NCBI GenBank assembly: GCA_035715725.1
Contig: DASTKT010000216.1
Coordinates: 1-64,000 of the forward strand
DNA length: 64,000 nt
Reading direction: 5' to 3'
From: JADGGV01 sp035715725
Lineage (GTDB): Bacteria > Gemmatimonadota > Gemmatimonadetes > Longimicrobiales > RSA9
The notes under the pieces were generated by a model that was not told the DNA's origin, ran no database searches, and saw only the letters and a program-made list of their open reading frames with translations. The translations under genes were made by a program, and so were the position numbers. Of the stretch, positions 61,898 to 64,000 are shown piece by piece (positions within the stretch are counted from its first letter, which is position 1; each line of letters opens with the position of its first letter).

Positions 61898-63235
61898 ATG
61901 ATCGACTCCACGCTCGCGCTCGAGGCGCTGCTCATCTTCCTGCTGATCCTGGCGAACGGGGTCCTGGCGATGTCGGAGATCGCCGTCGTCTCTGCCCGGA
62001 AGCCGCGCCTGCGCAGCCGGGCGGCAGCCGGCGATGCGCGGGCGCGGCGCGCGCTCGAGCTGGCCGAGCAGCCGACCCGCTTCCTCTCCACCGTCCAGAT
62101 CGGCATCACGCTCGTCGGCGTGCTCATGGGCGCGTACGGCGGCGCGAGCATCGCCGCGCAGCTCGCCCGCGCGCTGGATCACGTCCCGCGGATCGCGGCG
62201 TACAGCGAGGAGCTCGCCCTGGCGCTGGTCGTGGCCGCGCTCACCTTCCTCTCGCTCGTGCTCGGCGAGCTGGTGCCGAAGAGCATCGGCCTCGCGCACC
62301 CGGAGCGGATCGCCGCCTGGCTCGGCGGCCCGATGACGAGGCTCTCGACCGCGGCGTCGCCACTGGTGAAGCTGCTCACCGTGACGACCGACGGCGTGCT
62401 GCGGCTGCTCCGCGTCCGCAAGTCCACCGAGCCGCCCGTCACCGAGGCCGAGGTCGCCGCCATGCTCGAGGTCGGCGCCGAGGCCGGCGTCTTCGAGCTC
62501 GAGGAGCACGAGCTGGTCGAGCGCATCTTCTGGCTCGCCGACCAGCGCGCCGCCTCGCTCATGACGCCCCGCCACGCCATTGCCTGGATCGACATCGGCG
62601 ACCCGCCCGCCGAGCAGCGCGCCGAGATCCTCCGCCACCGCTTCTCCGAGTACCTCGTCTGCGACGCCGACGTCGATCACGTCCTCGGCACCGTCCGCGT
62701 CAAGGACCTGCTCCCCGCGCTGGCCGAGGGCGCACCGCTCGACCTCCGCGCCGCGCTGCGCAAGCCGCTCATCGTCCCGGAGACCGTGCGCGCGCTCCGC
62801 CTCCTCGAGCTGCTCCGGGAGAGCGGCGCCCGGCTCGCGGTCGTCGTCGACGAGTACGGCGGCGTCGAGGGAGTGGTCGGCCTGGACGATGTGCTGGAGG
62901 AGATCGCCGGCGCGGTCGGCCCGGAGGAAGGGCCCGGCGTGGTCCGGCGCGCGGACGGGTCGTGGCTCGTGGACGGCGCGCTCGAGCTGGACGAGTTCCG
63001 CGACCGGCTCGGCCTCGCCGAGCGGCCGGGCGAGGCGCGCGCGGGCTACCACACGCTGGCGGGCTTCGTCGTCACCGAGCTCGGGCGCATCCCGAGCGCC
63101 GGCGACGTCCTCGAGGCGGACGGGCTTCGCCTCGAGGTCGTGGACATGGACGGCCGCCGCGTCGACAAGCTGCTCGTCAGCCGGCTGCCGTCCGGGACCC
63201 GCGAATCTCCGGGCGACGACGCGGAGCACGCCTGA
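61898..63235 (+). CDS. CNNM/CorC-type hemolysin family membrane protein
   Basis: A 445-residue protein. A DUF21/CNNM transmembrane domain (about residues 1-190; ALLIFLLILANGVLAMSEIA, FLSTVQIGITLVGVLMG, LVLGELVPKSIGLAHPERI) is followed by a CBS pair (about 210-335; MTPRHAIAWIDIGD, AVVVDEYGGVEGVVGLDDV) and the CorC_HlyC C-terminal domain (YHTLAGFVVTELGRIPSAGD). The family is linked to magnesium and cobalt efflux. GAAGGAG precedes the ATG. It converges on the partial cysteine-protease-like gene with 21 bases between the stops. Confidence 0.94.
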   Translation: MIDSTLALEALLIFLLILANGVLAMSEIAVVSARKPRLRSRAAAGDARARRALELAEQPTRFLSTVQIGITLVGVLMGAYGGASIAAQLARALDHVPRIAAYSEELALALVVAALTFLSLVLGELVPKSIGLAHPERIAAWLGGPMTRLSTAASPLVKLLTVTTDGVLRLLRVRKSTEPPVTEAEVAAMLEVGAEAGVFELEEHELVERIFWLADQRAASLMTPRHAIAWIDIGDPPAEQRAEILRHRFSEYLVCDADVDHVLGTVRVKDLLPALAEGAPLDLRAALRKPLIVPETVRALRLLELLRESGARLAVVVDEYGGVEGVVGLDDVLEEIAGAVGPEEGPGVVRRADGSWLVDGALELDEFRDRLGLAERPGEARAGYHTLAGFVVTELGRIPSAGDVLEADGLRLEVVDMDGRRVDKLLVSRLPSGTRESPGDDAEHA

Positions 63236-63262
63236 CCCGGCGCCGGCCTGCCACCGTCAGGC
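63230..63262. terminator. Possible bidirectional terminator hairpin
   Basis: GCCTGAC (63230-63236) and GTCAGGC (63256-63262) can pair across the 21-base space between two convergent stops, with an internal CCGGCGCCGG palindrome. No T-tract is present on either strand, so this is only a weak candidate. Confidence 0.3.
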
Positions 63263-64000
63263 CACCGGCAGGACGGCCGTGAACGTCGGCACGAAGCTGC
63301 CGCCGAAGTACAGCTCGTACCAGCGCGCCGCGAGGTCGACGCCGGCCGGCACCGCCGCGGTCTTCGTCATGTACTCGCCGTGGTTGGGGTCGAACAGCGA
63401 CCAGCGGTTCCCATCGGGCCCGCCGTGGCGGAAGAGGGCGAGGGCATGGCCGCGCGCCACGCTCTCGGTCAGCTCGATCAGCACACCGAGCGGCCGGTCG
63501 GCGCCGACCGCTTCCACGCTGGGTCCGATCACCGCCAGGCAGGCCTCCTGCACCGCGTCCAGGCAGTCACTGTAGTCCCGATCGAAGTCGACGTTCTCGA
63601 CTCCGCGGCGGGCGCCGCCCGCCAGCAGTGCGCCGAACGCCTTGCCCTCGTCGACGTTCCGGTGATGTGCGGTGCGGTGCCGATCATAGGCCTGGAGCGT
63701 GTACTCCGGGATCACGAAGTTCTTCTGCACGGTCTGCAGCCCGTCGAGCTTCGCCAGCCGTTTCTCGAGCCGCCCCGCCTGCCACACCTCGTGCATCGGC
63801 TTCCGATCACGACGCGTCGCGTTCCACATCTTCCGGCGCAACCAGTCCATCGAAGCGGCGAAGCAGATTCCGGCCTTGTTCTGCAGGTTGGGGGTGTAGT
63901 CGCCCTGCCGGAACGGGCGGCTGCAATGGATCCCGCCGCTCTCCAGCCCCGCGGTGAACTCGCGCCACAGGCGAGCCCGTTCCTCGCCGAGCCTCCGGTT
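63257..64000 (-). CDS. YopT-type (C58) cysteine protease-like protein (partial)
   Basis: The C-terminal 247 residues of a gene whose start lies beyond the right edge. The visible part contains NKAGICFAASMDWLRR with the candidate nucleophile Cys (codon 63863-63865), GHALALFRHGG with the His (63446-63448) and SLFDPNHGEY with the Asp (63389-63391). This order and spacing follow the Cys/His/Asp triad of C58 papain-like proteases, whose Asp lies in an FDPN segment. Those proteins include secreted effectors and domains of large toxins. No secretion signal can be judged because the N-terminus is missing. It is an unusual find next to housekeeping genes. The family call rests on the three motifs only. 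Confidence 0.7.
   Translation of the reverse strand, partial: NRRLGEERARLWREFTAGLESGGIHCSRPFRQGDYTPNLQNKAGICFAASMDWLRRKMWNATRRDRKPMHEVWQAGRLEKRLAKLDGLQTVQKNFVIPEYTLQAYDRHRTAHHRNVDEGKAFGALLAGGARRGVENVDFDRDYSDCLDAVQEACLAVIGPSVEAVGADRPLGVLIELTESVARGHALALFRHGGPDGNRWSLFDPNHGEYMTKTAAVPAGVDLAARWYELYFGGSFVPTFTAVLPVA

Overview
This is a very GC-rich bacterial chromosome segment with dense, mostly overlapping genes (ATGA and GTGA start/stop overlaps) and frequent GTG starts. It encodes lipoproteins, a bacterial CDC48/p97-type double AAA+ ATPase, an M1 peptidase with the HEVGH motif, and large surface-polysaccharide gene sets. This suggests a diderm environmental bacterium, with Gemmatimonadota or a related GC-rich phylum as the best guess. 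That placement is inferred from gene content and has not been tested by phylogeny. No tRNA, rRNA, CRISPR array, transposase or prophage gene was seen.

Layout. Positions 1-9053 (minus strand) carry a polysaccharide operon: NAD-dependent epimerase, GT39-like membrane glycosyltransferase, O-antigen ligase/polymerase-like protein, GT2 and GT4 glycosyltransferases, and an alpha/alpha-toroid-like protein. A relic of a Wzt-type ABC ATPase lies inside it. A divergent spacer with a near-consensus sigma-54 promoter (9330-9344) leads into a plus-strand asparagine synthase, glycosyltransferase and methyltransferase operon (9441-13677). Positions 13700-20362 hold a polysaccharide deacetylase, a methyltransferase, and two lipoproteins that share a duplicated C-terminal jelly-roll-like module; the larger has a structured upstream leader and a strong terminator. 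Positions 20482-24757 encode another glycosyltransferase and a complete sugar ABC importer. Positions 25089-29473 (minus) encode a TPM/TPR protein, a zinc metallopeptidase and a translationally coupled ATP-grasp ligase.

Positions 30303-45603 (plus) form a long surface-glycan operon. It encodes a C-methyltransferase, RfbC, a DUF4910 protein, three nucleotide-sugar or short-chain dehydrogenase enzymes, an RfbF-like nucleotidyltransferase, a PIG-L deacetylase, and a Wzm/Wzt export pair with a glycan-recognition C-terminal domain on Wzt. These are followed by a protein with a duplicated Cys-rich module, a DUF4038-like glycoside hydrolase and two glycosyltransferases. Together they predict an exported polysaccharide carrying a C-methylated, possibly branched deoxysugar.

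Positions 45680-63235 look more like core genome: CDC48-like ATPase, PAP2 phosphatase, a hybrid histidine kinase lacking its phospho-acceptor His, M1 peptidase, GH16 lipoprotein, DinB protein, acyl-CoA synthetase-like enzyme, YigZ, HtpX and a CorC/CNNM-type membrane protein. Embedded here is a cassette with long inverted repeats around a frameshifted small four-helix-bundle-like gene (56391-57000), together with the second copy of a dispersed intergenic repeat. The right edge holds a partial gene with a C58 (YopT-type) cysteine-protease-like Cys/His/Asp signature.

The most unusual items are the IR-flanked cassette, the duplicated Cys module protein, the YopT-like protease, the kinase lacking its catalytic His, the structured leader at 17148-17342 and the sigma-54 promoter at the head of the asnB operon.
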